Notes: generated by a model from the sequence alone, not told the origin. Positions 1 through 8,717 are shown, counted from the first letter of the stretch. The stretch: 36,998 nucleotides of DNA from Candidatus Kapaibacterium sp. (GCA_026996895.1 JALWJX010000115.1:1-36998); one strand, 5' to 3'. Translations and numbers: made by a program.

Positions 1-1
1 C

Positions 2-67
2 CCCCTTCGACAACTGCACCCCGAAATGGAAAAGATCATTACCGCCTTAACCCCTTTGCCAGGCTAA
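2..67 (+). CDS. possible C-terminal end of an upstream gene (partial)
   Basis: Reading from base 2 there are 21 sense codons and a TAA at 65-67. The peptide ends in ITALTPLPG and has a plausible protein-like composition (LRQLHPEMEK before that). It would be the tail of a plus-strand gene converging on cheB. The segment is too short to name a family. Another frame, from base 3, also stays open until a stop at 48-50, so frame choice is uncertain. Confidence 0.3.
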   Translation, partial: PLRQLHPEMEKIITALTPLPG

Positions 68-457
68 GGCATTTGCAAATATACACACTTTTCAGCACGC
101 AACCAAAGATCCCTCAATCCGTGCGCAAAAGCGGGAGTGTTAACGAATACCCTATCACCAGTATTGTGTGCTTTACAAAAGGGATCGAAAACCACCCGCT
201 TTTGCGCAAAGCAGGCGTGTTAACGATTAACTCAAGATGATTATTGTCCTTGCGATGCTCGCTGATGAACAACAGCGTGAGAGATACTCCAGGGGTGTTC
301 AGCAACAGAGATGGAGAAAGGGTGGGCGATGCAATATGCATTGCTTTTTGCGTTCTGATTCAGAAGACTTCTTTCTTTCAAAGTCACCAGTGTCATTGTT
401 TCTCTGCGTACCAATAATAACCTGGACCTTTGGGAAACTTTGCAATGGAAAGATAGC
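68..457. other. intergenic gap downstream of cheB
   Basis: About 390 bases with no convincing gene; the ORFs that enter it are out-of-frame extensions antisense to cheB. It contains the repeat structure described at 108-226. I see no clear hairpin followed by a T-run that would serve as a terminator for the leftward chemotaxis operon. Confidence 0.6.
108..226. repeat. paired direct and inverted repeats around GTTAAC
   Basis: A 25-base segment at 122-146 (TGCGCAAAAGCGGG followed by AGTGTTAACGA) recurs as a 24-base near copy at 203-226, 81 bases away. In addition GCGCAAAAGCGGG (123-135) is perfectly complementary to CCCGCTTTTGCGC (195-207), and GATCCCT (108-114) to AGGGATC (180-186). The inverted pairs are interleaved (A-B-A'-B') with the same 15-base offset. 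It may be a paired protein-binding site or a structured RNA; the function is unknown. Confidence 0.6.
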
Positions 458-1558
458 TCACCGTACCGGCTGCGACACAAGATCGACCAACGTTTCAGCG
501 ATTTTTTCCAGTGGCAGAACATAGTCGGCAATTCCGGCTTCGACCACAGCCCGCGGCATACCGTATACGACACATGTTTTCTCATCCTGGGCAATAACGA
601 TTCCACCCTGTCGATGAAGTTCAATAAAGGCTTCTTTCCCATCACTCCCCATCCCGGTCATCATCACCCCAATGATGGCACCACCGAAGACTTTCAGGGC
701 AGAAAAGGTTGTAACATTAACCGACGGCTTAAAAATCTCTTTTTGCCCACGTTCGACGTGATCCACAACCGCTACGGTAGCAGTATGACCTCGATTTGGT
801 CGCAAAAGCATTTGCCGTCCACCGGGAGCAATGTAAACGGTAGCAGGATGCAATACATCTCCCTCGGCTGCCTCTTTCACTGTCACCTGCGAGAGAGTAT
901 TCAAGCGATCAGCCAGAGATTTGGTAAACTGTGGTGGCATATGCTGCACAATCACCACCGGCAGAGGAAAATCACCGGGAAGGAGCGGAATAACCTGTTG
1001 CAGTGATAGAGGACCACCTGTTGAAATACCAATAATGACCACTCGTGGACGATGCCTGCGATTGACTCGAGGAGATTCAGGCACGACTGGCACCGTCTTG
1101 CGGTGGCTTATTACTGCAGGGCGACGAAAGGGCCGAACTCGCTGGAAGCGCTCCTTGTGGGTTCCCACAACATGAATCTTCTCCACCAGCGTCTTCCGAA
1201 ATTCATCCACCGTTCCTGAGCCAATCAAAGATGCAGGCTTGGGGATGAAGTCCGCCGCTCCTTTTTCCAGAGCCTCAATCGTTGCCTCTGCCCCCTCTTG
1301 CGTCAGGGAGCTCACCATAATAACGGCTGCTTTCGAGACTTGCAAAATTTCCGGCAGCGCTTCCAGCCCGCTTTTTCGCGGCATCTCGACATCCAGCGTC
1401 ACAACGTCCGGCTGTAGCTGTGCCGCTTTTTGAATTGCATCCTCTCCATCGCGCGCAACGCCAACAACCTCAATCCGGGGATCTTTTTCCAGCGTTTGTC
1501 GGATAAAGGCTCGCACAAAGGCAGAATCGTCTACAATTAAAACCCGAATTTTTTCCAT
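458..1558 (-). CDS. cheB: CheB, chemotaxis protein-glutamate methylesterase/deamidase
   Basis: This 366-residue cytoplasmic enzyme removes methyl groups from chemoreceptor glutamates (and deamidates glutamines), giving sensory adaptation. An N-terminal receiver domain (about 1-125) carries the acidic pair D10/D11, the phospho-acceptor D56 in VTLDVEMP and the conserved K107 in IPKP. A linker of about 45 residues rich in Arg and Pro leads to the CheB catalytic domain (about 171-366). The Ser-His-Asp triad is visible as S179 (GISTGG), H206 (VQHMPP) and D306 (GMGSDG). Length and order are canonical. It is the last gene of the che operon, starting 4 bases after the cheA stop, so translation is probably coupled. 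Phosphorylation by CheA is expected to activate it. Confidence 0.97.
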   Translation of the reverse strand: MEKIRVLIVDDSAFVRAFIRQTLEKDPRIEVVGVARDGEDAIQKAAQLQPDVVTLDVEMPRKSGLEALPEILQVSKAAVIMVSSLTQEGAEATIEALEKGAADFIPKPASLIGSGTVDEFRKTLVEKIHVVGTHKERFQRVRPFRRPAVISHRKTVPVVPESPRVNRRHRPRVVIIGISTGGPLSLQQVIPLLPGDFPLPVVIVQHMPPQFTKSLADRLNTLSQVTVKEAAEGDVLHPATVYIAPGGRQMLLRPNRGHTATVAVVDHVERGQKEIFKPSVNVTTFSALKVFGGAIIGVMMTGMGSDGKEAFIELHRQGGIVIAQDEKTCVVYGMPRAVVEAGIADYVLPLEKIAETLVDLVSQPVR

Positions 1559-1562
1559 TGAT

Positions 1563-3551
1563 CTACGATGCTGTCGCTACATTACTCCCACGTAGTAACC
1601 GTGCCCGTTGAGCATTTCGAATCAGCTCGATAACATCAATAATTAAAATTACCCGCCCATCACCCAGAATCGTCGAGCCAGCGATGCCAGGAATTTGCTT
1701 AAGAAAATCTCCTAAGGATTTGATCACGATTTCTTTCTGTCCCAGCAACTCATCGACGACTAAACCAATCCGATGCTCGGCAAATCCAACAACGCACACG
1801 TAGCGATTTTCCAGATCTTCCCGAATGGTGGGTGTGTTCAGCATTTGATCCATTCGAACCAGTTGGATAATATCATCACGAATGCAGATAACTTCCTGCT
1901 GGTTAACAGTGTAAATCTCGTAGTCATTCGTACTCACAACCTCGATCACGGAACTCAGGGGAATGGTATACACCTCCCCCTGTACTTCCACCAGCAATCC
2001 CTGGATAATAGCCAGGGTCAGCGGAAGTTTAATGGTAAAAGTTGTTCCCTCACCCGGTTTTGAGTCGACTTCGATGATTCCTTTCAGCTTCTCAATATTG
2101 GTACGAACAACATCCATTCCAACCCCACGACCAGAAACACTGGTCACTTTGTCAGCCGTACTAAAACCTGGCAAAAAGATCAGGTTGTAGATCTCTTTAT
2201 CTCCCAACTGCGCAGCAACTTCAGGCGAAATCAGTCCTTTTTCCAGCGCCTTTTGCTTGATCTTTTCCGCGTTCAATCCTCGTCCATCATCCCGGATCCG
2301 AATAACGATGTGATTTTCCTGATGCTCGGCTTCCAGCCAGATCGTGCCATAGCGCGGCTTTCCCGCCTGAATGCGTTCTTCCGGTGGTTCAATTCCGTGA
2401 TCGCAGGAATTACGAATCATATGGACCAGCGGGTCCACCAGTTCCTCAATGATACTGCGATCCAGCTCCGTCTCCTCTCCTTTCAGCACCACCTTGATCT
2501 CCTTTCCAAATTCCCGCGCCAGATCCCGAACAATTCGCGGCGCCCGCTGGAACAACTTCGCAATAGGAACCATCCGGGTCTTCATAATAGCTGACTGAAG
2601 CTCCGTAGTAATAAAATTGATCTGCGCCATTGTTTCCTGTAATTTCTTAATGAGCTCGTGTCCCCGGAATTCCTGAACCAGCGACTCTGTGATCTGCGTC
2701 AGCCGATTTCGTCCCAACACCAACTCTCCCGAAAGGTCCATCAGCGCTTCCAGGCGACGGACATCGACCCGAATGGTATTGTCTGCCATTCCCCGGAGGC
2801 TGGCGCTGAGTTTCTTCGTTGACACTGCTGGCTGCGATGGCGCTGCCTTTGGTTTTGCTGGTGGCGTGGTTTTGACGGTCTCCCTACTGGGAGCTTCCGT
2901 CCCCCCACTTGCCGAAGCTGTCCCCTCAGGGGTTGATGAAGGCTCTTTTGATTCGCTCACCTCCGAGGGCGTTTGTTCCTTTTTCGCGAATTCTTCATTA
3001 ATCTCCTCAAATGCTTTGTCCAGCAATGCATATTCTTCGGGAGTAAAATCATCAGTCGCTCGCTTACCAAACTGGGGATCAGAGAGTACCTTATCCAGAA
3101 CCCGCTCCTGGTGCTCAGACACCGAAGCCGTTTGTGCCGACGATTCGGACTGCGCTGGTGTCTCCGGTTGCTGCTGTCGCAAGCGCCGAAGCGTTTCTAC
3201 AAGACCCTGATAATCAATCCCTCCATCATTTCCCTGCGTCGCCACCTGTTCTACCATATCTGTTAGCACCTGGTGGACATCCAGCAATGCATCAATGATT
3301 TCAGGGGTCACTTCCAATTCTCCTTTGCGCAATTTATTGAGCAGATCTTCTGCTTCGTGGGTTAAACTGGCAATATTTTCAAACCCCATAAAGCCAGCAG
3401 TTCCCTTGATCGTATGAAATCCCCGGAAAATGGCGTTGAGGGTGTCACCATCTGGATTGGTTTCCAGGCTCATAATTTCCTGATCCAGTGTCTCAAGAAT
3501 TTCGCGGGTTTCAACCAGGAAACTCTCCAACAGTTCTTTCATCTCATCCAT
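1563..3551 (-). CDS. cheA: CheA, chemotaxis sensor histidine kinase
   Basis: This 662-residue kinase autophosphorylates in response to chemoreceptors and passes phosphate to CheY and CheB. The HPt domain (about 1-105) has the phospho-accepting H46 in FRGFHTIKGTAGF. A long Ser/Thr/Pro/Glu-rich linker (about 125-250) follows, with an acidic helical patch (DDFTPEEYALLDKAFEEI) but no recognisable folded CheY-binding P2 domain. Then come the dimerisation domain (about 258-325), the GHKL ATPase with N-box HMIRNSCDHGIEPPEER and the DDGRGL and GRGVGMDVV glycine motifs, and a C-terminal CheW-like domain (about 500-650). It sits between cheZ and cheB. A GGGG-type ribosome site precedes the ATG; the alternative start at M4 differs by only three residues. 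Confidence 0.97.
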   Translation of the reverse strand: MDEMKELLESFLVETREILETLDQEIMSLETNPDGDTLNAIFRGFHTIKGTAGFMGFENIASLTHEAEDLLNKLRKGELEVTPEIIDALLDVHQVLTDMVEQVATQGNDGGIDYQGLVETLRRLRQQQPETPAQSESSAQTASVSEHQERVLDKVLSDPQFGKRATDDFTPEEYALLDKAFEEINEEFAKKEQTPSEVSESKEPSSTPEGTASASGGTEAPSRETVKTTPPAKPKAAPSQPAVSTKKLSASLRGMADNTIRVDVRRLEALMDLSGELVLGRNRLTQITESLVQEFRGHELIKKLQETMAQINFITTELQSAIMKTRMVPIAKLFQRAPRIVRDLAREFGKEIKVVLKGEETELDRSIIEELVDPLVHMIRNSCDHGIEPPEERIQAGKPRYGTIWLEAEHQENHIVIRIRDDGRGLNAEKIKQKALEKGLISPEVAAQLGDKEIYNLIFLPGFSTADKVTSVSGRGVGMDVVRTNIEKLKGIIEVDSKPGEGTTFTIKLPLTLAIIQGLLVEVQGEVYTIPLSSVIEVVSTNDYEIYTVNQQEVICIRDDIIQLVRMDQMLNTPTIREDLENRYVCVVGFAEHRIGLVVDELLGQKEIVIKSLGDFLKQIPGIAGSTILGDGRVILIIDVIELIRNAQRARLLRGSNVATAS

Positions 3552-3599
3552 TGCTGGTGCCCCTTTCTATTCGACTCAAATGTTCGCCTTTACGGTCAA

Positions 3600-4634
3600 C
3601 TAATCGAACAAAGCGTTAATGTCATCTTGGGCAATCGGCTTTTTTGCATCATCTTCCTGGGACGGGGATGAAGACTCCGACCCTGGTTGTTCACTTACTG
3701 GCGGTGCTTCTGTTGTTTGACTTTCAGCTGGTTGCGCAGATGCTGCCTGCGTCTGATCGGATTCAGCTCCAGATGAAGCTTCTTCCTTCGATTCGGTAGA
3801 AGCAGCTTCGGACAATCCTCCTCTTTCAAACTGCTCCATCAGCTCTTCAACCATTTGCTGCCGATGCTTTCCTCCTTCCTCTAATCCCACAATGGCTTCT
3901 TCATCGAATGCGATTTCTCGATGTAGTTTTGTAACCTTCGCTTTCTCGGTTGGCTGCTGCTCCGATTTTTGCCGAACCTCTACATCCAGATCATCCAGTA
4001 ACTTGTCCAGTCCCCGGGTATAGAAGCGCTCAACAATGCTACGCAGTTGCTTCTGGGTCTCTTCAATCAAATGATTGACCGCTGCCAGTTGCTGCGCTGT
4101 AATATCCTGCACCTGTAAGGTCATCATAATCTGGGTTGCATCATTACTGATGCTTTCCATCAAATTCGCTGCTTCCTCCGTTGCTTTCTGCACCTGGGTA
4201 TGGACATCCATTCGTTGTAACACCGTTTTAATTTCCCGGAGTTCATCTGCCGCCGGATTTCCTTCATCGATCAATCGCTGGATCCGATAAATAACCTGCT
4301 TCCGACTGGCTTCTTGCCGATCGATCAGTGCCTGAATCTCCCGAGCATTTGCCTGAATGACCGAGGCTTTATAGGTTATGCCTTCCAGCGTATTCAAAAT
4401 CTCTGTTGTCGCCATTTCTGTGGCTTTCGTCACCTGTTCCAGTTGCTTTGAAGCATTTGGTATGTTCTGCAGATTTTCCTCAATAGAACGACTGATCTTC
4501 GCTAATTGCGGCGTCAATTCCTGAATAAAGAGGAAGATTTCTTCTAAAAACGGAATCACTCGCTGTCCCAGAACAAAAAGAGCTCGCAGCTCTTCTGTTT
4601 TCTTGAGCAATGATACAATATCCAGCTCCTTCAT
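3600..4634 (-). CDS. cheZ: CheZ-like CheY-P phosphatase with C-terminal CheY-binding tail
   Basis: This is a 344-residue, largely helical and coiled-coil protein. The segment MTLQVQDITAQQLAAVNHLI (171-190) matches the CheZ active-site helix. D177 and Q181 have the i/i+4 spacing of the D143/Q147 pair that E. coli CheZ uses to dephosphorylate CheY-P. The helical hairpin before it is long (about 60-200). A low-complexity acidic/Ser-rich linker (about 255-330) ends in AQDDINALFD at the extreme C terminus, resembling the CheY-binding peptides of FliM (SQDEIDALL) and of CheZ. The protein is much longer than E. coli CheZ (214 residues), mostly because of the N-terminal extension and the linker. A strong AGGAGAGGGAG ribosome site overlaps the cheY stop. 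The CheZ call follows from motif and context, since overall similarity to proteobacterial CheZ is low. Confidence 0.8.
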   Translation of the reverse strand: MKELDIVSLLKKTEELRALFVLGQRVIPFLEEIFLFIQELTPQLAKISRSIEENLQNIPNASKQLEQVTKATEMATTEILNTLEGITYKASVIQANAREIQALIDRQEASRKQVIYRIQRLIDEGNPAADELREIKTVLQRMDVHTQVQKATEEAANLMESISNDATQIMMTLQVQDITAQQLAAVNHLIEETQKQLRSIVERFYTRGLDKLLDDLDVEVRQKSEQQPTEKAKVTKLHREIAFDEEAIVGLEEGGKHRQQMVEELMEQFERGGLSEAASTESKEEASSGAESDQTQAASAQPAESQTTEAPPVSEQPGSESSSPSQEDDAKKPIAQDDINALFD

Positions 4635-4645
4635 GGCTCCCTCTC

Positions 4646-5029
4646 CTACGCTTGTGCCTGAAGTTTTGCTAAAATCTTTTCAATTTTCTCTTTCAGGATG
4701 TTCGGGGTGAAAGGCTTTACAATGTAATTATTGACCCTTGCCTGAAGCGCCTGCAAAATGTCTTCTTTAAGCCCCCGGGTGGTTACCATCAGGATTGGCA
4801 GATTGGAAAACTTTGGATGGCTTCGAATCGCCTTGGTTAACTCTAAGCCCGTCATATTCGGCATATTCCAATCTGTGATCACAAAGTCAATATTGCCCTC
4901 ACTTTCCAGTTTCTGTAACGCTTCTTGTCCATCTGCTGCTTCGACAATGTCATCATACCCAAAGCTGCGCAAAGCGTTGATGACGATACGACGCATAGTC
5001 GGCGAGTCGTCGACAACCAAAAATCTCAT
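4646..5029 (-). CDS. cheY: CheY, single-domain chemotaxis response regulator
   Basis: This 127-residue receiver domain carries the chemotaxis signal from CheA to the motor. Key residues are D7/D8 (VVDDSPTMRR), the phospho-acceptor D53 (VITDWNMPNMTG), T83 (MVTTRG) and K105 (IVKPF). Their spacings of +30 and +52 from D53 match E. coli D57, T87 and K109. The reading frame is open up to an ATG at 5095. I chose the ATG at 5029 because GGAG lies 9 bases before it and the protein then begins exactly at the first beta strand; the longer version would add 22 unsupported residues. It lies between cheR and cheZ, putting the regulator next to its probable phosphatase. Confidence 0.95.
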   Translation of the reverse strand: MRFLVVDDSPTMRRIVINALRSFGYDDIVEAADGQEALQKLESEGNIDFVITDWNMPNMTGLELTKAIRSHPKFSNLPILMVTTRGLKEDILQALQARVNNYIVKPFTPNILKEKIEKILAKLQAQA

Positions 5030-5117
5030 AGTCGTACACTCCAGATTTATGACACTTCCGTCTTTCAAAAGTAATTGAAAGTTTTGTGCAGTCAATTATT
5101 TTGTCTCTGCCACTGTT

Positions 5118-5957
5118 TTATTCCTCAGGTTTGTAATACACCACTGTTCTGGGCAACTGGCGCATTCGGAATTTGGTATTCATTCCAATCAGCGATTCCG
5201 AATACCCAATAAACAAAAAGCCTCCAGGCTTTAGCGCTCGGTAAAAATTATTGACTATCTGTTCTTTGACTTCAGGAGAAAAATAAATGAGAACATTGGC
5301 ACAAAAAATTACGTCAATATTATGCATTCGCCGCATTTGTTGTTCATCCTTAAGATTCATTTGAAAGAATTTCACCATCTGGCGAATTTCATCCTTGATC
5401 ACATACGTGCCGTTCGGCGTCCGGGTGAAATACTTGTCCAGATACTCCTTCGGCAAACTCCGAATGGCATAAGTCCGATATTCTCCACGCTTGGCTTTTT
5501 CTAATACTGAGGGACTGATGTCATTTGCCAAAATCTCAAATCGCACTCGAGGAAAGCGGCGGAGAAAATGCTCTCGCACAATCATCGCGATAGTGTAAGG
5601 TTCTTCGCCGGTAGAACATCCTGCACTCCAGATTCGCACCGTCCCCTGCAACTTTTTACGCTGGAGGATTTCAGGCAAAATCACTGTCCGAAGAGCATTA
5701 AATTGGGCTTCATTCCGAAAGAAGTACGTCTCATTGATGGTAATGGCATCAAACAGCTTGTTAATCTCCGTTCGGGCATTGAGACTACTGCGTTGCAGAT
5801 ACTGGTAATACTCTTCGAACGACTGTAATCCCAACTCCTGAATGCGCGACCGCAAGCGATTTTCCAGTAAATACTTCTTATTATCGCTGAACACGATGCC
5901 TGTCAACTCGTGGATAAAATCCCGTAGCTTTTGATATGTCTGTTGTCTCAGTTCCAC
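5118..5957 (-). CDS. cheR: CheR, chemoreceptor glutamate methyltransferase
   Basis: This 279-residue SAM-dependent enzyme methylates glutamates on chemoreceptors, opposing CheB. The N-terminal helical CheR_N domain (about 1-75) has the substrate-binding arginines. The SAM domain shows the glycine motif SAGCSTGEEPYTIAM, the acidic ANDIS loop, FCANVLIYF and the late GGFLFIGYSESL. There is no C-terminal pentapeptide-binding TPR extension. The first codon is GTG (CAC at 5955-5957 on the plus strand); no in-frame ATG exists between it and the upstream stop, so GTG initiation is the best reading. It begins 12 bases after the cheW stop. Confidence 0.96.
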   Translation of the reverse strand: MELRQQTYQKLRDFIHELTGIVFSDNKKYLLENRLRSRIQELGLQSFEEYYQYLQRSSLNARTEINKLFDAITINETYFFRNEAQFNALRTVILPEILQRKKLQGTVRIWSAGCSTGEEPYTIAMIVREHFLRRFPRVRFEILANDISPSVLEKAKRGEYRTYAIRSLPKEYLDKYFTRTPNGTYVIKDEIRQMVKFFQMNLKDEQQMRRMHNIDVIFCANVLIYFSPEVKEQIVNNFYRALKPGGFLFIGYSESLIGMNTKFRMRQLPRTVVYYKPEE

Positions 5958-5969
5958 CGCAATGCTTAT

Positions 5970-6461
5970 TTATTCCGTTTCACTCTCACCCTCCAGATCC
6001 AGAAGCTTGGGCAGATCCAGCAGAATAATCAATCGTTCCTCCAGTTTTGCCAGACCTTCAACATATTTAGTATTCACGTTTTCCATTAACGCCGGCGGTG
6101 GCACGATAATATCTTTCGCTATGCGCTGCACCTCTGATACTGCATCCACCACAAATCCCACCAGGACATTATTGACCTGCACCACAATCACTTTGGTTTC
6201 ATCGGTAATTTCATCATTGCGTTCTACCCCCAGACGTTGTGTAATATCCACCACTGGAACAACCTTTCCGCGCATATTAAAGATTCCCAGCACATATGAT
6301 GGTGCATTCGGTACACGGGTAATCACTGGCATTCGGATGATTTCCCGGATGTACAAAATATCGATACCAAATTCTTCTTTCCCCAGCCGAAATGCCGTAA
6401 TCTGAAGGGTATCCCCATCAACATTCCGCGGCTGAAGCACTTCCGTTGTTGTTGCTCCCAT
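5970..6461 (-). CDS. cheW: CheW, chemotaxis coupling protein
   Basis: This 163-residue adaptor links chemoreceptors to CheA. The CheW fold spans about 20-155, with the typical segments FRLGKEEFGIDILYIREI, VLGIFNMRGKVVPVVDI and VGFVVDAVSEV. The frame remains open upstream to an ATG at 6572. I prefer the ATG at 6461 because it gives normal family length, GGGA lies 7 bases upstream, and the 37 extra residues are not CheW-like. It is the promoter-proximal gene of the leftward che operon. No chemoreceptor or flagellar gene lies in this window, so receptors must be encoded elsewhere. Confidence 0.95.
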   Translation of the reverse strand: MGATTTEVLQPRNVDGDTLQITAFRLGKEEFGIDILYIREIIRMPVITRVPNAPSYVLGIFNMRGKVVPVVDITQRLGVERNDEITDETKVIVVQVNNVLVGFVVDAVSEVQRIAKDIIVPPPALMENVNTKYVEGLAKLEERLIILLDLPKLLDLEGESETE

Positions 6462-6846
6462 TCCGCAATCCCACAAATTGTTCAACAGAAATTGTAATTT
6501 ACAAAACTCCATCCAAATAATGCCATCGGCAATCGTCCATAGAAACTTTGTAAGCAAGTACGAGTGTATCAAATGGATAACAAAGCAGCTATGCTCAACG
6601 CCGGAAATGAATTCTCATTGCACTGGAATTTATCACCATTGCAGAATTTTATCCTGCTAATGTTTCTGCGCCAGCCACATTCTGCAACAGAGAGGTGCTT
6701 GAAGCATCGTGCTTTCCTAATTTCCTTCTCTGCAATTGCTTGTCCCAGCAATAGGTCTTCAGTAACATTCAACGTCATTGCAGCACCACATCAGGCTGGT
6801 CTGGACAATTGGCGCCCCTCCTAACCAATATTACAATGGCAAGGCG
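6462..6846. other. divergent intergenic region between cheW and malQ
   Basis: About 385 bases separating the leftward che operon from rightward malQ; it must hold promoters for both. I find no exact TAnnTTTG box in either direction. Short ORFs here (for example 6569-6778 minus) lack ribosome sites and family features, and I consider them noise. Confidence 0.5.
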
Positions 6847-8421
6847 ATGAAAGCACCGTTATCTCTTGATCGGCGATACGGATGGTTAGTCCACCTGCCC
6901 TGCCTGCCAGCTCCAGACGGAATTGGAGACTTTGCCGCTGCCGCTCAGCTTATTGACGTCCTGCAGGCAGCGGGCGCTACCTTGTGGCAATTGCTGCCAC
7001 TCCATCCGCCCGGCTACGGTAACAGCCCTTATGCGGCGTTCTCTGCCTTCGCCCTTGATCCATTGTTGATCAGTCTTCAATGGCTGCAAGTTCAGGATCT
7101 GCTGCCACCTTCCCTATCGGTTCCGCCACCTTTGCCGAAAAATCGCATTGATGTTACTGCTGTCGCGCAGTGGAAGTATCCTATCTTCCGCGAGGCTTAC
7201 GAACGATGGCGCTATCGCGGGGAACGCACCGCCTTTGAGCGCTTCTATGAGCAAGAACGATTCTGGCTGGAAGATTTCACCTTGTTCTGGTTGCTGAAAC
7301 AATTGCACAATCACCAACCGTGGCATCAGTGGGAACCCGAAGCACGCAATCGGGAGGAATCGTTCCTCCGCAAATTGAAAAGAACCTACACACAGCAACT
7401 GGAATTTTTCGCCTTTCTCCAGTGGATCGCTGCTCAGCAACTGGATCGTGTGCGACACCGTGCCCGGCAGGCTGGAGTTCTGCTGATTGGAGATTTGCCG
7501 CTCTTTGTCGCTTACGACTCCGCTGACGTCTGGGCACATCCGCACCTGTTCAAGCTGGATCGTCACAAGCGACCGACTGTCGTCGCTGGCGTTCCGCCCG
7601 ATTACTTCTCACCGACCGGTCAACGCTGGGGCAATCCCCACTATCGCTGGCAGCACCATCGCCGGGAACGATTTCAATGGTGGACTCGCCGACTCCGGCG
7701 ATTGTTGCAGTGGTTTGATTACGTTCGGATTGATCACTTCCGTGGACTGGCGGCTGTATGGGAAATCCCTGCGTCAGCTCCCGATGCCCGTACCGGTCGA
7801 TGGGTCCGCACACCGGGTGCCAGCCTGTTTCGCCACTGGCTTCGAACCTTTAAAACCCTGCCGCTCCTGGCTGAAGATTTGGGAACGATCACCCCGGATG
7901 TTATCAAACTCCGCGATCGTTTTGGCATTCCCGGAATGAAAGTGCTTCAATTCGGATTGGAAAGTGCCGATCCCGCTCACCCATTTCTACCGCAAAATTT
8001 CGATTCTCCCCTGGTGGTTTTTTATACTGGCACGCACGACAACGACACAGCGGTGGGGTGGTTACAAACAATGAATCCCTCCACCCGCCAGTTCATTCAG
8101 GCGCTTGCCCAACGGGATGATCTTTTGTCCCTCGCTGAGTGGATGATCGATCAGGTACTCTTTTCCACCGCTCGCTTCGCCATCATTCCACTCCAGGACA
8201 TTCTCCATCTGTCCAGTGATGCGCGGCTGAATACGCCAGGGCGTGCTGAGGGAAACTGGATCTTTCGCTTCGCTGCTTTGCCCTCCCCGGATCGTTTATC
8301 CCAACTCAAGCACAAAAGCTTTCTGGCAAATCGCCTGCCGGCAGTTACTTCCCACCAAACAGGCGAAAAACCAGATTCAGCAGGATCGTTAAAAGCAGAC
8401 TCAGCAGGATCATCGTGGTAA
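6847..8421 (+). CDS. malQ: 4-alpha-glucanotransferase (amylomaltase)
   Basis: This 524-residue GH77 enzyme transfers alpha-1,4-glucan segments between maltodextrins or glycogen-derived oligosaccharides in the cytoplasm. The three catalytic acids are in place: nucleophile D296 (YVRIDHFRG), acid/base E343 (LLAEDLG) and D398 (TGTHDNDT), each +3 relative to Thermus amylomaltase numbering (293, 340, 395). The N-terminal LHPPGYGNSPYAAFSAFALDP and the C-terminal LNTPGRAEGNW are family hallmarks. The frame is open from an ATG at 6778. I chose the ATG at 6847 because the protein then begins just before the conserved RRYGWLVHLP; its ribosome site (AAGG) is unusually close. The last 77 bases overlap the convergent DUF2905 gene, and the final residues (about 495-524) look non-conserved. 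Confidence 0.93.
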   Translation: MKAPLSLDRRYGWLVHLPCLPAPDGIGDFAAAAQLIDVLQAAGATLWQLLPLHPPGYGNSPYAAFSAFALDPLLISLQWLQVQDLLPPSLSVPPPLPKNRIDVTAVAQWKYPIFREAYERWRYRGERTAFERFYEQERFWLEDFTLFWLLKQLHNHQPWHQWEPEARNREESFLRKLKRTYTQQLEFFAFLQWIAAQQLDRVRHRARQAGVLLIGDLPLFVAYDSADVWAHPHLFKLDRHKRPTVVAGVPPDYFSPTGQRWGNPHYRWQHHRRERFQWWTRRLRRLLQWFDYVRIDHFRGLAAVWEIPASAPDARTGRWVRTPGASLFRHWLRTFKTLPLLAEDLGTITPDVIKLRDRFGIPGMKVLQFGLESADPAHPFLPQNFDSPLVVFYTGTHDNDTAVGWLQTMNPSTRQFIQALAQRDDLLSLAEWMIDQVLFSTARFAIIPLQDILHLSSDARLNTPGRAEGNWIFRFAALPSPDRLSQLKHKSFLANRLPAVTSHQTGEKPDSAGSLKADSAGSSW

Positions 8422-8572
8422 TGGGAATGTAAACCGTCACATCATCCTTCTGCCACACAATATCGCCGGGCAGCCGTCCCAGGTGAAAAACTTTGCCCAG
8501 AAAAATCATCACCAATCCCACAAGCAGCAAAAAAGCACCAATGCCAACAATCCATTTCCCCATTTCTTGCAT
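8345..8572 (-). CDS. small DUF2905 membrane protein
   Basis: This 75-residue protein has two membrane segments (about 7-27 and 50-71) flanking the signature loop GRLPGDIVWQKDDVTVYIPI, which identifies the DUF2905 family of unknown function. An ATG at 8620 and another at 8578 are in frame. The one at 8572 has an ideal AGGAGG six bases upstream, and the protein then starts with the family-typical MQEMGKW. The 3' end overlaps the malQ 3' end by 77 bases in convergent orientation. No role can be assigned beyond inner-membrane location. Confidence 0.88.
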   Translation of the reverse strand: MQEMGKWIVGIGAFLLLVGLVMIFLGKVFHLGRLPGDIVWQKDDVTVYIPITTMILLSLLLTILLNLVFRLFGGK

Positions 8573-8717
8573 TGGCATCCTCCTGCTCATCCAACCGGGA
8601 CAGTCTAACGATCGATCCACTGCGGAATTTTCCTGACTTTCAGCCCAAAATACGGTTCCTGTTCAAGCGTTACTGTGTGGATAACTGAAGCTGTGCAAAT
8701 AAGGAGATGCAGGGACA

